This document shows, piece by piece, positions 34,251-46,602 of a DNA stretch of 64,000 bases (position 1 is its first letter; each line of letters starts with the position of its first letter). The stretch is from the NCBI GenBank assembly GCA_015501055.1, contig JADNYV010000150.1:28240-92239 (forward strand), in the 5' to 3' direction. The notes below the pieces were generated by a model. That model ran no database searches. It was not told where the DNA came from and saw only the letters and a program-made list of their open reading frames with translations. Origin of the DNA: Mucidula mucida. Lineage: Eukaryota > Basidiomycota > Agaricomycetes > Agaricales > Physalacriaceae. The translations under genes were made by a program, and so were the position numbers.

Positions 34251-34359
34251 ACAAACAGATGGGCTCCATTCACTCAGGCGCAAAACTCGGGAGGGACTAC
34301 TTCTTTGTAAATGCGCAGGTCAGAAGGTCAGCATTTCCCGATACTGGAAACATCGCTCT

Positions 34360-35538
34360 GAAATGCTTCTAGTGACATTCATTCTTGCAATTCTTGCCTT
34401 TCTGTCCGTCGCCTGTGCTTGGAACAATCACGAGTGTCTGGCGCAGCTTAAGGCAGGAGAGCTCGGCGACAGGAGACTTGACAGCTCTGGTCGGCGTGTA
34501 CATTGGGAGAACGCGACTGCCATGCCTTATGTCGTGTGTCGGGACAAACGCGAGGACGGTCAAGGACAGGAGTCATTTGACTGGTCCATGGTCCGTCGCC
34601 GCCTGCGCATCCATGGCCTGGGTATTGGTGGCCTATATCTTGACCGTAATCGACTCTTTTTCGGACGTAACCGAAGCAATCAATGCGAACAAAGCGTTGG
34701 TTCACTTTGGCTTTGGGTTCGTTTGTTCTTAACTTCTTTCTTGGAATGCAAAGCATCGACTCACCATCTTTCAAGATATCTCCAAAGTGCGACTCGGATC
34801 GACTTCAAGTTGCGCTGACAGAGGCTTACCGAAAGGCGTTCGTCGCCACGAGTGATGACCGAGTGATACAGGTGCACCTCCCCGAGTCCAGGATTGGAAA
34901 GCGACGTGCATTCACATTTCTCCAAAGAGATCAACTAGCATCTCCCGATGAAAGCTGTACCTCTCCTATCTTCAACTATGCGCGCGCTTTCCCGTGGGCA
35001 CGCAACGTCGAGACGCTTGCGACGAGCTTTTGTTACGCTTCAGAGCACGCGGACCACAATGTTCCTGTCAAGCTGGAAGCAGAGTGGGTGAGAGAGAAGG
35101 ACGGACGTTATACATTCCGAAACCCGAATTGGCACGAAGGATCAGCTCATGGCGTACTGGACGCCCTGGCCTGTCAGTGGGCAGCTTTCAGAACGATCGC
35201 ATCTTGTAAAAAGGATGGCAATCGCGTCGCCCCGTAGCAGGGTCCTCGTATTTTCACGGCTGGGAAAGACTATGGCAGCGCTCAACTCTGTATGGATTGT
35301 TGTAGTCTGCATCTTTCAGTTTTCTAATGTCTTTGATCGTTGCTACTGTAACAGTAGCGTTCTGGGACGCGGCGTTGGGAAATCATTCAACACGATGCAG
35401 CTCGTTCATTCTGACCAGACCAACGTTATGCATGCTTGGATTGGTGGCGTTGCTTTGGCTCTTATTTCGGCTTTAGCGTTTGTAGGCTTCGTACAGATCT
35501 ACATAGATCCTCCCATGCACTCGGCTACAGAGCATTGA
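34360..35538 (+). pseudogene. Basidiomycete polytopic membrane protein remnant
   Basis: Pieces in different frames line up with a widespread family of uncharacterised basidiomycete membrane proteins. They are MLLVTFILAILAFLSVACAW (first membrane segment), ESFDW, a MAWVLVAYILTVIDSFSDVTEAINAN segment, VGSLWLW, then ISPKCDSDRLQVALTEAYRKAFVAT, ESCTSPIFNYARAFPWARNVE, and a C-terminal NSVWIVVVCIFQFSNVFDRCYCNSSV with WIGGVALALISALAFVGFVQIYI. The text jumps frame near 34690 (EAINAN to VGSLWLW) where introns cannot account for it, so at least one indel is present. No function is known for the family. Confidence 0.6.
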
Positions 35539-35540
35539 CG

Positions 35541-36492
35541 ATACTTATTTCCTACCGTTTAGCATATTATTTGAGGCGACGATTCATGCAAAAAATATTC
35601 AGTGGCGCAAATAAAGTACTAATTTATCAACATAATACGCGTTCTAAAAGTGCAGCTCCTGATTGGGGAGCGTGGCCGCCGGAGTGTGCTTCAGTGTGGC
35701 GCACCAATCCATCTCTTCAGTTTAGAATTGGCTGCTGTGTGGGAAAGCCTAACAAATGACTCTTCAGGGAGGCAAAAAGGACTGCTGGCAGCGCGAGATG
35801 TTACAAGGTTCGAGCACCTTCGTAGCTCATGCTACTTACGTAGATCCGCCCGGATTGCTATACCCTGCTTACTCATCCTCGAGCCATGTAGAACCTTCTA
35901 TGGATGTGACCTGCGTGTTTATATTGATAAAGGGACTTGAATGTGCGATCCCAAAATCTACCGGCGGCGAGAAATGTTCAGTTTTGGCGGTCCACAGCGA
36001 GGCGCCATTCCATGAATGGCTTGTCCGTGTCGACCAAACGTTGTTCGCGCCAACTTAGGAAGTACACAGTTGTATATACTCCTACGCATGTCCTGGGCTG
36101 TCATCAGAACCTTGATGCTCAGCCGGCCTTTGAATGGATTTTGACCTTGAAGTCGGAGGGCCAGATTCTCCGAGTCTTAAGGCGTACGCCAGTCATTTCG
36201 GACCCTCTGAGGCCGTCAACTAACTCTCATTTTCATTCCGTGACCTAGAAGCACGTTCGCTGAGCACCCACGGCGATTGAGGGCAAGAAGGCCCTATATC
36301 GCGCGCGAGACTCGGACAAAGGCTTCGACTCAAGATGATACCAAGCATATATATGCGCGGAATAATGATATACAACGAAAAGGATAGGGACAATGTTCAA
36401 AGAATAAAGTCCATGTAGTAGTATATACTACGATGCCATGTGTGCAAATGCTAAGAGGTATAAGTACATGAAGCAGTTGGTATGTAGCATGT
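35541..36492. other. Intergenic region, no gene seen
   Basis: An open plus frame at 35756-36058 has no recognisable features and unusual composition; I treat it as chance. It shares the short string TTCTAAAAGTGCA with the transposon interior (31282-31294), probably by chance. Confidence 0.35.
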
Positions 36493-38780
36493 CTAGCAAT
36501 CATCAGGAACGGTCTCGTCATCTTCAAAGTTAGCAGCGTTAACGCCAAGACCACGACTGGCGAACGCTTGCCAGATGATACACTTGTTAGCTCCGTCGTA
36601 GCGGTTTTCGTCAGCTTGAATCCAGGCGTCGCGAGCAGCGACAACTACAGTATCGCATGTCAAAATAAGCGTAACTTGGCAAATTGAGGAGAACTTACGC
36701 GTTGGGTTGCATGGTTGGAGCGCGAGGGCATCGACGAAGAGGTGTAGGTAGACGATGTTGCCCTCAGAACCAGAAGCATCCGACATAGCGGTAGCCGACC
36801 ATCCATGTTCAGCGACCAGAGCAGCGTAGACGTTGTAAAGCATGTTTGCCCACACTTCTCCAATATCTAGAGAGTGTACCACGTCAATTCCGCTGCTTGA
36901 GACTGAAGGGAATCTGTAATCACCATGAACTTCATTCAACTCTTGTATGGAGGAGTATCGGAGAGGGTTGACAGTAGAATCCGTCGAGTAAGGATGTGTA
37001 CGGATACCTGCGGTGTCGTTGACCACCCAGGTAGCCATAGCGTAGTCGTGGACGTCCGCGCTCTTCTGTTCGGTCCATCTTTAAACAAATGTCAGGTACG
37101 GAAAACTCAGCGTAAGGAGCACGTACGCAGCGAGTGAGTCAGACCATCCCTCGCCTGATATTCCAGTCAGCTTTGTACCAACAAAATGACATCGCCCTCA
37201 CCCATTCCTCCAGATTCGGTGGTTTGTAGACACGCTCCGGTGCCACCTCCCGTCATTCTGTTCGTGAGACCGTGCGTGAATTCGTGAACGATAATGTCGT
37301 TTTGAAGAGAGCCATCTCGCTCGGGCGTGGTAATGTCCCAAATGTACATGCGGCAGGTTCCAGATTGACCACTAAGAGGACGTAAGGATAAGATCCCAAT
37401 AAAGTTAGCGAACAACGTACTCAGGTGGCGTAGCGAAATTAGCGTTATCTGTGCCGCTAGCGTCCTGAACGCTCATCAAGACTCGGTCGTCACCCTCCCC
37501 GTCCTTTCCAAAGTTGTCGTTCTGGAAGTTGAAGGCAGCCTCGGTCCAGCCATACTTGTACAGAAAGTCGTGCACCGTGTTGATGATGTAGAAGGCGTTA
37601 ACACGAGCGGCATCCACGTTTTTACCATCAGTCGGTCCAACGTCGGTATCATAAGGGTAATCGAAGACGCCCGACGACGACTCCGACGTGGTGGCGGATT
37701 GGCTGGACTTGTAAGCAACGACATTGTTACCACTACAACCGCGAGTATTTTAGAAACGACAGATGGCAAGGAGAACTTGGGTACGTACGCAGTCTCGGTT
37801 CCGTCAACCCAACCGTTCGGAGACGAATCCAAATCTTCGGGATCAGTGAGCGTTTCTTGGCCATCGGTCACTGCATCTTTCGTGATGGGGGTAACAGTGT
37901 ACTATGATAGTCGTTGGTATCAGAACGCGAGGTAGAGTGATCCACATACCGTAGCCTGAGCAACGAAATCAGTCACACTTAACAGTTCTCCCGTGTGGGC
38001 ATCAACGAAGGCCTCGAACCAGGCATTCGTGTCGCTGTTCTGCACCTGCACGGTATGCGTGAGGGCGATAGAACCGTCCGGTTTCGTTAGATACTTGAGC
38101 GACTTGACGCCATTGAATTTCCCAGAGAGCTGCTCTTCGACGGTCGATATCACAGAGTCAACATCGATTGAAGGAGTGGAAGGAGCGATATTGGCTAAAA
38201 CATGGAGATCAAATTCGGATAAAGGGAAAATCAAATGGGGTTTACTAACATGCGTCAACGAAAGAGGATCCAAAGGCAACAACTTTGCCATTCTTGAAGG
38301 CGACGTTGGCAACAGCATTAGCAAACGAGACTCCTTCCTGATTGACGGATATGATGAGCGCAGAGAAAAAAGACAGATGGCGACGGACATACGTGCATCT
38401 GTTTGGCGTACGAATAACTCAAAGCATCCGACGGCGTATAGCCCTTAGTAAAGCCGACGTTTGAGGTATCAATGCCGAGTTCACTGGCGATAAAGGAAAG
38501 TGTGTGATCTTCAAGCGAATCGGCGCTGAAAGATGACGCGGTAAACGAAATAGACTCCTTCCCGGATCCAAATGTCTAAAGGAAGGTCATCATGGAGGTT
38601 GCAGTGCTTGAAAAGAGAACATACCTGGTACGTGGTCTTGGGATGATACGTCTCGATCTTCAAGTCGCGTCCAATGTACCTCGTACGGTGGGTCGCGTGC
38701 TTGGAGTATGCCGGCCACGGTGCAGCGTTCGCTGAGACGGCAAGGAGAACAAAGGAAAGTAACTTGGTAAAGGAGACCAT
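36493..38780 (-). CDS. Extracellular metalloproteinase, fungalysin family (M36)
   Basis: Secreted zinc endopeptidase. Minus strand with about ten exons and in-phase short introns. A signal peptide (MVSFTKLLSFVLLAVSANA) is followed by an FTP pro-domain (HTLSFIASELGID, then YSYAKQMH, and AWFEAFVDAHTGELLSVTDFV). The catalytic domain contains AFYIINTVHDFLYKYGWTEAAFNFQ, the zinc-binding HEFTHGLTNRMTGG (HExxH) with the third ligand Glu in ESGGMGEG, IGEVWANMLYNVYAALV and the C-terminal AWIQADENRYDG with CIIWQAFASRGLGVNA. All landmark residues are present and no frame break was seen. The enzyme probably digests extracellular protein for nitrogen. Confidence 0.92.
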
Positions 38781-40081
38781 GGTGGGGATGAGTAAATCGT
38801 CAAGGAAAGAAACCGCAAAGGAGTGGCGGAAGGAGCTGAGAGCCTGGGGGAAAGATGCAGAGAACAAGGAGCTTCTTTTATAGACTGTCCCGGGCCACGT
38901 CCCGTGCCGCCATAAGACGTCGAAGCGCGCTAATTACGACGAATGTATACAAACATCGCACGGATCGTCGCATCGCTAAGCAACACGCGCCTGCTGCTTA
39001 TCGCCTCCTGCGACCCAATGCCGTTGGAGTAGGTATCGCTGCAAAACGACAAACGAACGGCGTCGGCTGAGAAGGCAACGCGCAGAGCAATGCACTGGCA
39101 TGCGGTACTCAACGTAAGGTTCGAGGAAACCATACGGTCCAGGAAATAAGCACGAGGAGGAAGTAAAGGTGTCTTCGGCGACTTGTTTCATCAATGAACG
39201 AGGCAGATAGCGGCAATCAGTCTGGCCCATATGGAGTTGCTCCGAAGGTGAGTTGACGTCGCTTTGAAATGGAGATGACCTCGAGGAGGTGGGGCGAGCA
39301 TCGTGGCGGTACAATAATCTTCACTTGCAAGTACGGATACAAACATCGGTGACAAGTTGAGGCATGTCCGGTAATGGGCCAGCCTGTGATTTTGCGCGAC
39401 TCTATCTCCATCTCAATGAGCACAGGAAAGCAGTACAATTCAGCAGGGAACGCACGCCTGCAGTCAATCACTGCACGCACAACCACATGCATGGCGACGC
39501 GACACCGGCCTTCAAGTGTCTGGATGCGCGTTTCCTGGAGAGAGCCCTGGCAGTGTACTACTATGAGCTGATATCTGAGCGGTACGACAATTTAGCACGA
39601 AGCATTCCGAAGGTAGGTCTTACCTTGCAGGCTCGTTAAGACTCGCTTAAATGATGATGGCAGTTCGGGAAAAGCAAAATCTTCCGAAATGGGCACAGCC
39701 ACCACGCATCTGCCGTCACGTGTTGAGGACTACTAACGAGGATCGCATTTAACACGAAGAAACATCTACTATAGCCCATATACACATCTCTATGCCACAC
39801 CACCGCGGGCCGTACATTCACTCTTCGGTAAAATTTCCCTAATTAAGCCCTGTTCGGTAACGTTCGAATATCATTTTGGACGTGTCAATGGGCTCGATGA
39901 GCACCCAAGCCAGCCCTTGACGCCATCATGACTGTTGACGAGACCTCGTGTATGGCAGGTCTGTGATAATGTCTCTGCCTTCCATTGACACCTAAGGCCC
40001 GAGGACTGGCTCTCTGCGCCCGCGGTCAAAGTGAGCTGGACGCACCTCAATAAAGTGCAAACTGTCTTCCAGACTGTCAAT
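38781..40081. other. Intergenic region upstream of the fungalysin gene
   Basis: Short open frames on both strands near 39217-39640 overlap each other and have no recognisable domain. Nothing else seen. The Ty3 element inserted at its right edge. Confidence 0.4.
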
Positions 40082-40086
40082 GTTGC

Positions 40087-40615
40087 TGTTATGAATCGCC
40101 ATATTTTCACACTTTCACATCTTATCATATCTTATCGGGGGCCTTGTCTTATCAACCAACGGACCGTTTCATCATCTGTTTCGTCACCAATCATAACCCT
40201 TTCATTACCGAAGCCGTACTCATGTCGGACACACGTCCAACACATGGATGACATCATACATGCTGATACCTCATGGACTCCCTATTGTATACACACCGCC
40301 GACACTCGTAGTACACATGGTCGTTTCAGTATTATTACTTACATGCAGTTACCACTCGTATTTAATGGTTTCATGGACTAGTAGCATACAACACTGGGTC
40401 AAGGGCGTGGAGCATCCCTAGTGGAAACGCGTATGGACAAGGAGTTTCAAACACAGACTTACTAGTATATAAGCAGTAGTGTAGTATCATTGTACTTTAG
40501 TTCCGATCTCGTTTATACACCTGGCCTAGCCTAGTCTTACGAACGCGAACGCTTTATTTCTTAGTTTCTTGCTGTGGTACCTGGTTGAGTCTCGTGGCTT
40601 AGTCAGTCGCTAACA
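40087..40615 (+). repeat. 5' LTR of copy 1
   Basis: 529 bp, TGTTA...TAACA. Holds a TATATAA at 40466-40472 and the likely RNA start about 30 bp further (TAGTTCCGATCT at 40498-40509). Confidence 0.93.
40466..40472 (+). promoter_or_regulatory. TATA box in the 5' LTR
   Basis: TATATAAGCAG sits about 30 bp upstream of the sequence that the primer-binding site pairs with, as expected for the U3/R border. Confidence 0.6.
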
Positions 40616-40617
40616 GA

Positions 40618-40629
40618 AGATCGGAACTA
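40618..40629 (+). other. Self-priming primer-binding site
   Basis: AGATCGGAACTA starts 2 nt after the 5' LTR and is perfectly complementary over 12 nt to TAGTTCCGATCT at 40498-40509 in the LTR, just below the TATA box. This is the arrangement of the Tf1/sushi group, where the 5' end of the element's own RNA primes reverse transcription. Confidence 0.75.
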
Positions 40630-41213
40630 CTTTCTACCACCTACCACACATCCCTGATCGTCGATCAGCACTTGCTGTTTGATCATCGCACATTCCCCTG
40701 TTCCCTTTCCCTGTTTACAGATCGACGGATTCCTAATTCCAGCGCACGTCCGCATACGTGTGTATTGGTCCCAGTAGCGCCGGCTAACAGTTAGAGATAA
40801 CTGCCTCGGGTGCTGGAAGTAGCCGCTCTCACGAGAACGAACTTTTGGCAGTTGCACTTCAGTGGGCGCTGTTTACGGGTCAACCCCCGTTCCCAGGAAA
40901 ACTTCGGCTTACCTCACACCAGAGGGACGTCGGCTGGGCAATTGCGAACTTGTGACGAGCTCTTGGGCTCCGTAGATACGTAGTCAGTAGTCGGTAAAAT
41001 AGCGTAGACAGTCACGATACCTACCTACTTTACTTACCTTACGATACACATCATCATTCCCCACCCTACCAAGTCCTGGATTCTATTTCAGATCTAGGCG
41101 ATCCCTCCCTATTCATCCAAACCTCTATTCCCTCACCCGTTTCATCCAAATCCGCATCACCCATATCCCCACTTTCACCCTTTCACTCTCCGATCCCATC
41201 ACCCCAATCCATC

Positions 41214-42132
41214 ATGTCCAACGAAGCACCCGAAGCCGCTCATCACACACCCGCTCATCACGCCAATGACGAAACCAAAGGCCGATCCCTTGTCAACAAG
41301 CCTTATGACTATGACGGGGACAAGTCCAAGTACAAGAGCTGGTGGCGATCGATGTTCACATACATCCGTGACAAGAAGAATAACCTCACATCGGACTCCG
41401 AAAGGATTGATGTTGTTCTCTCCTACATCCGAGGAGATCACGTTGATGCATGGGTCCAGAACTACTCGGACCAGAACTTTGACGAGGAGGAAGAGGAATG
41501 GACAGTCTCTTGGACTGAGTTCAAGGAGAACTTGAAGGAGCGATTTGTGGACTCCAACCTCGCGCGAGATGCGCAAGATCAGATCGAACGGTTGCGCCAG
41601 GGGCAAGACACCGCTCAAGATTTCTTTCAGAAGTTCGAGGTCCTGCTTACTCAGGCGGAATACTCGAAGGATGACGCATTTGTCGTGCGACTTCTCGAGA
41701 CCAATGTCAACGAGAAGATCATCGACCAGATCTATGGCAGCCGAGATGGGTTGCCAAAGAAGTACAAGGATTGGAAGGCACAGATCATTCAGATCAATCA
41801 GCTATGGAGAAGGCGGGCGGCGAGCAAGAGGTCCGGGCCCCCAAGCTCCGCAGGCGGCTACATCGAGAGTCAACCCTACGAATCCACCCCCGACGCCAAT
41901 CACACGACGAGATGCCACCGGCGTTACCTATGGAGGAGCCGGCAGACCGATGGACATCGACAACGCACGTCGAAGAGGACTTTGCTTCAGCTGTGGCGAA
42001 CACGGCCACGTCAGCAGGTTCTGTCCGAAGAAGGGTCGACCCCAGACGATTCGGGGTTTATGGACCGAGATGAATGACGAGGAGAAGAAGAAGCTGGCCG
42101 AAGAGTTGGGTTTTGCGAAGCTCCCGCAGTAG
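41214..42132 (+). pseudogene. Gag (capsid/nucleocapsid), frame-broken
   Basis: Starts MSNEAPEAAHHTPAHH. The capsid part has the retrotransposon Gag pattern YKSWWRSMFTYIRDKK and WTEFKENLKERFVD, then DAQDQIERLRQGQDTAQDFFQKFE. A CCHC zinc knuckle (CFSCGEHGHVSRFC, about 41985-42030) lies in a different frame from the capsid, with the jump at about 41780-41830. The frame holding the knuckle ends at TAG 42130-42132, and pol opens in a third relation (-1 to it), which is the same frame as the capsid. Confidence 0.85.
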
Positions 42133-42221
42133 ACGCAGTCCTGCCGGAGCAGTCATCAAGGAAAGGGTCGTCAGATGCAGAATCTATTTACAGTACGGGT
42201 ACTGAAACATCTAAAATATCA

Positions 42222-45200
42222 TTGACGACTTTACCACCAAAACCTGCGAAAGAAAGATTTGAGCCAAATACGCCCGAGTGGATCGCACAACGGCTAAGAG
42301 AGGATGACGTGTCGAGAGCAGTGGGAATTTTGAGAGCATGGATGCCGGAGCGGAGAGAGAGAGAAGCAACGGAGGAGAAGGTGATGGCGATCAGAGCGTT
42401 GACAAAGGAAGCCGCGGTGGAAGTTGTGACGGAGTTGAAAAAGTCGAGGAAGTACATCCGGGGAACAAAGGGGCAGGACATGAAACTCCGAGTAACCATA
42501 GAGAGCGTACACACAGGCTCTGAATGGGAAACGAGTGCCCTTCTTGACAGTGGAGCAACGGGTTCTTGTGTTAATAAAGAATTCGTCGAGAAGAACGGAC
42601 TCCCGATCAAGGAGTTACCGGTCAAGCTCCCTGTCTACAATGCGGATGGAACCCTAAACAAGGGAGGAGCAATCGAAGGCTTTGTGGAGGTCCGGATGAA
42701 GATCGGTGATCACGCAGAAAAGATTGAGTTGGCCGTCACCAATCTTGGCAAAACAAGCATCTTTTTGGGGCTAGATTGGTTACGATATCACAACCCCACG
42801 ATCAACTGGACGGAATCCACGTTGTCTTTTGATCGATGCCCAGACCGTTGCGGCTACCTACCCGAGTATAACTCGCCGGAAGATGAAGGAGAAGACGTAG
42901 AAGAGAAGTTGGAAGAGGGAGAGCGTTTGTTCTGGATGGATTGGGACAACTATCGCAAAAGCGGTGAAAAGCTGAGATCACAACAGCCTTCATCCGCTGC
43001 TGCACCTTACATTGAGGAATTCTCCGATGTATTTAGCAAGGCGGACTTTGACAAGTTACCGGAGCAAAGACCCTGGGATCACGCGATAGAACTTACGCCT
43101 GGTTCCAAACCGGTTGACTGTAAGGTTTACCCCCTTAGCCCATCCGAGCAGAAGGCGTTAGACGAGTTCTTGGAGGAAAACATACACACGGGACGCATAC
43201 GGCCATCAATCTCACCCATGGCGTCACCATTCTTCTTTGTCAAGAAGAAGGACGGAAGCCTTCGGCCAGTGCAGGATTATCGGAAGCTAAACGACATGAC
43301 AATCAAGAACCGATACCCCTTGCCGTTGATTCAGGAGCTTATCGACAAGTTGAAGGGAGCAAAGGTTTTCACGAAGATGGATGTCCGATGGGGTTACAAT
43401 AACATCCGGATCAAAGAAGGTGATGAGTGGAAAGCGGCGTTTAGAACAAACCGAGGCCTGTTCGAGCCCTCAGTCATGTTCTTCGGACATACAAACTCGC
43501 CGGCAACGTTCCAATCGTTCATGAATCACATTCTGAAGGAGTTGATCAATGAAGGACATGTTATAGTTTACCTAGACGACATACTTATTTTTACGAACAC
43601 ATTGGAAGAACATAGGCATATTGTACGACAAGTACTAGAGATATTGCGAGTAAATAAGTTGTATTTAAAACCCGAGAAATGTAGTTTTGAGGCACATACT
43701 GTAGATTACTTGGGAGTTATTGTTGGAGGAGGAGAAGTGAAGATGGATCCGGCAAAAGTGGCCGTAGTGAAGGAATGGAAGGAGCCGACGAAGAAGAAGG
43801 AAGTGCAGTCATTCCTGGGCTTCTGCAACTTCTACCGACGTTTCGTCCGGGGATTTGCGGGAGTAGCGAAGCCATTGACATCGCTAACCGGGAAGGGCGA
43901 GTGGGTTTGGGGCATGGAGCAGCACGAGGCGTTTGAGGAGTTGAAACGGAGGATGACGGAAGAACCCGTTCTGATCGTACCACGCGACAACGGCAAGTTT
44001 CGAGTTGAGGCAGACTCCTCAAACTATGCGAACGGGGCGGTTCTTTCCCAGTTGGTTGACGGAAAATGGAGACCAGTAGCCTTTCGGTCTCGTGCGCTGA
44101 ACGAAGTAGAGCGCAATTATGAGATCTACGACAAAGAGATGATGGCTATTATGGACTCGATTGACGACTGGAGACAATATCTCCTTGGAGCAAAGGAAAC
44201 GGTGGAGGTGTTTACCGATCATCAAAACCTCCAGTACTTCCGGAAGCCACAGAAGTTGAATCGGAGGCAGGCGAGATGGGTTACGGAGTTAGCGGAGTAT
44301 GACATACAGATGATTCACAAGCCGGGCAAGACAATGGGGAAAGCTGATGCCTTGTCAAGGATGACAGGCCTTGAGAAGGGGGAAAAAGATAACGAAAACG
44401 TTGTTTTGCTCAAGCCGGAGTTTTTTATTTCACAAATTCAATTCTCTTTACATACAGTAGATACACCGGAGGACGAATTACTTAACAAAATCAAACAAAG
44501 AAAAGGAAACAAAGACAGATACGTACAAAAAGCATTAGAAAACAAAGAAAAAGGATGGGAAGAGAAGGAAAATGGACTTATTATGTGGAAAGATCGCATT
44601 TACATACCGAAGGACAAGGAATTGCGGGGAAAAGTTATCGGAATGCATCATGACGCACAGCTTGCAGGGCATCCCGGACGATACAAGACCCTCGAGCTGA
44701 TCACACGTACCTATTGGTGGCCAGGAATCAGCCAAGACGTCCGTGAATACGTAGAAGGGTGTCAAAAATGCCAGGTCACAAAGGCACATCGCACGAAGCC
44801 GGCTGCACCTCTTCATCCTATAGACGTACCAAGCGAACCATGGGAGAAGGTTGGGACGGACATGATCGGCGAGTTGCCGGAGTCGGGTGGATACAATGCG
44901 ATCAGCACATTTGTGGACCATTTCACAAAGCGGTTACGCATTATACCAACACACACCACCCTGACGTCAGAAGGCATGGCTCGTATTTACCGCGATCGAA
45001 TCTTCCCCATACATGGATTGCCGCGACAGATGATACATGATCGAGGTCCGCAATACCACTCGCGTTTCATGAAGGAGTTTACCGGCTGTTGGGCATTGAA
45101 GGGAACTTCACGACGGCGTACCATCCACAGGCAAATGGGCAGACGGAACGGCTGAACCAAGAGATAGAACATTTCTTACGGTTATTCGTCAACTACCATC

Positions 45201-46057
45201 AGAACGATTGGCACGAATGGTTACCCTCTGCTGAATTCGTTTACAACAATCGAGTTCACTCGGCGACCAAAGTCACTCCGTTCTTCGCAGACATGGGCAG
45301 ACATCCCTACAAAGGCACCGCTCCAAAAACGGCATCGAGAAATGAGACTGCGCAGGAGTTTGCCGACGGCATGAGGAAGACATGGGACGAAGTGGGGTCA
45401 GCATTGAAGATGGCAAAAGAAGACATGAAACGGTTTTATGACAGGAAGCGGACAGAGGCAGTAGAGTACAAGGAAGGCGACAAGGTATGGCTGGAGGGGA
45501 CGAATCTCAGCACGGACCGACCAATGAAGAAGCTCGATGACAAACGCTTCGGGCCGTTCAAAGTGATCAAGAAAGTCGGGACGAGCTCTTACAAGCTCCA
45601 GATTCCTCACACGTGGAAAAGCATTCATCCCGTGTTCAATGAGGCTCTGTTGACGCCTTACCACGAGCCGCAATTTCCGACGCAACCCCGAGACACGCGT
45701 CCACCACCTGTGCTGGAAGGAGCCGAACCGGAATGGGAGGTTGAGAAAGTGGTGAATTCCAGGAAGTACCGCGGGGGTTTTCAATACAAGGTTCACTGGA
45801 AGGGTTATGGCACACACGAGCAGACATGGGAACCGGCATGCAATCTCAAAAATGCCGACGAAGCCATCAGCGATTTCCACCAACAATATCCGAACAAGCC
45901 GAAGCCACCCGCGCTTGCCGCATTGAAGTCCCTATGTCGCAATTCCATCACATTTATTCCGACCCATGCCACCGCCTGATACCGAACCCCTTGACGTCAC
46001 GCTACCCTCTGCAGCCCTCATGGAGCGACTCTGGCGCAGAATGGAACTTGCGCCTTA
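42222..46057 (+). pseudogene. Pol: protease, RT, RNase H, integrase, chromodomain, with frame breaks
   Basis: The main frame (to 45155) carries a protease LLDSGATGSCV, an RT with VQDYRKLNDMTIKNRYPLP and the catalytic VYLDDILIF, an RNase H ([28 protein letters not shown]), an integrase zinc finger HHDAQLAGHPGRYK..CQKC, and the integrase core up to HDRGPQYHSRF. A one-base loss at about 45076-45082 moves the rest of integrase (TAYHPQANGQTERLNQ) and the chromodomain (WEVEKVVNSRKYRGG, YKVHWKGYGTHEQTWEP) to another frame. A further one-base loss at about 45918 cuts the C-terminus relative to copy 2, whose frame would end at 46055-46057. Confidence 0.92.
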
Positions 46058-46069
46058 AGGAGGGGGTGA
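46056..46069 (+). other. Polypurine tract of copy 1
   Basis: AAGGAGGGGGTGA lies directly before the 3' LTR, as required for plus-strand priming. Confidence 0.7.
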
Positions 46070-46597
46070 TGTTATGAATCGCCATATTTTCACACTTTCA
46101 CATCTTATCATATCTTATCGGGGGCCTTGTCTTATCAACCAACGGACCGTTTCATCATCTGTTTCGTCACCAATCATACCCTTTCATTACCGAAGCCGTA
46201 CTCATGTCGGACACACGTCCAACACATGGATGACATCATACATGCTGATACCTCATGGACTCCCTATTGTATACACACCGCCGACACTCGTAGTACACAT
46301 GGTCGTTTCAGTATTATTACTTACATGCAGTTACCACTCGTATTTAATGGTTTCATGGACTAGTAGCATACAACACTGGGTCAAGGGCGTGGAGCATCCC
46401 TAGTGGAAACGCGTATGGACAAGGAGTTTCAAACACAGACTTACTAGTATATAAGCAGTAGTGTAGTATCATTGTACTTTAGTTCCGATCTCGTTTATAC
46501 ACCTGGCCTAGCCTAGTCTTACGAACGCGAACGCTTTATTTCTTAGTTTCTTGCTGTGGTACCTGGTTGAGTCTCGTGGCTTAGTCAGTCGCTAACA
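46070..46597 (+). repeat. 3' LTR of copy 1
   Basis: 528 bp, identical to the 5' LTR by eye except for one missing A. Confidence 0.93.
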
Positions 46598-46602
46598 GTT
46601 GC

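Larger units (their letters stand above)
40087..46597 (+). mobile_element. Full-length Ty3/gypsy chromovirus (LTR retrotransposon), copy 1
   Basis: Bounded by LTRs of 529 and 528 bp that begin TGTTA and end TAACA and differ by a single A (TCATAACCC versus TCATACCC). The target duplication is GTTGC at 40082-40086 and 46598-46602. In order it carries a PBS, gag with one zinc knuckle, protease, reverse transcriptase, RNase H, integrase and a C-terminal chromodomain, then a polypurine tract. The domain order and self-complementary PBS match the Tf1/sushi-type chromoviruses. The near-identical LTRs imply a recent insertion, yet the coding region has several one-base losses, so this copy cannot make full Pol. 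Confidence 0.95.

Noticed and set aside
45398..45886. 162-codon minus-strand frame inside pol of copy 1 (and its twin in copy 2)
   Set aside because: Antisense shadow of the integrase-chromodomain region; present in both copies only because they are the same sequence.
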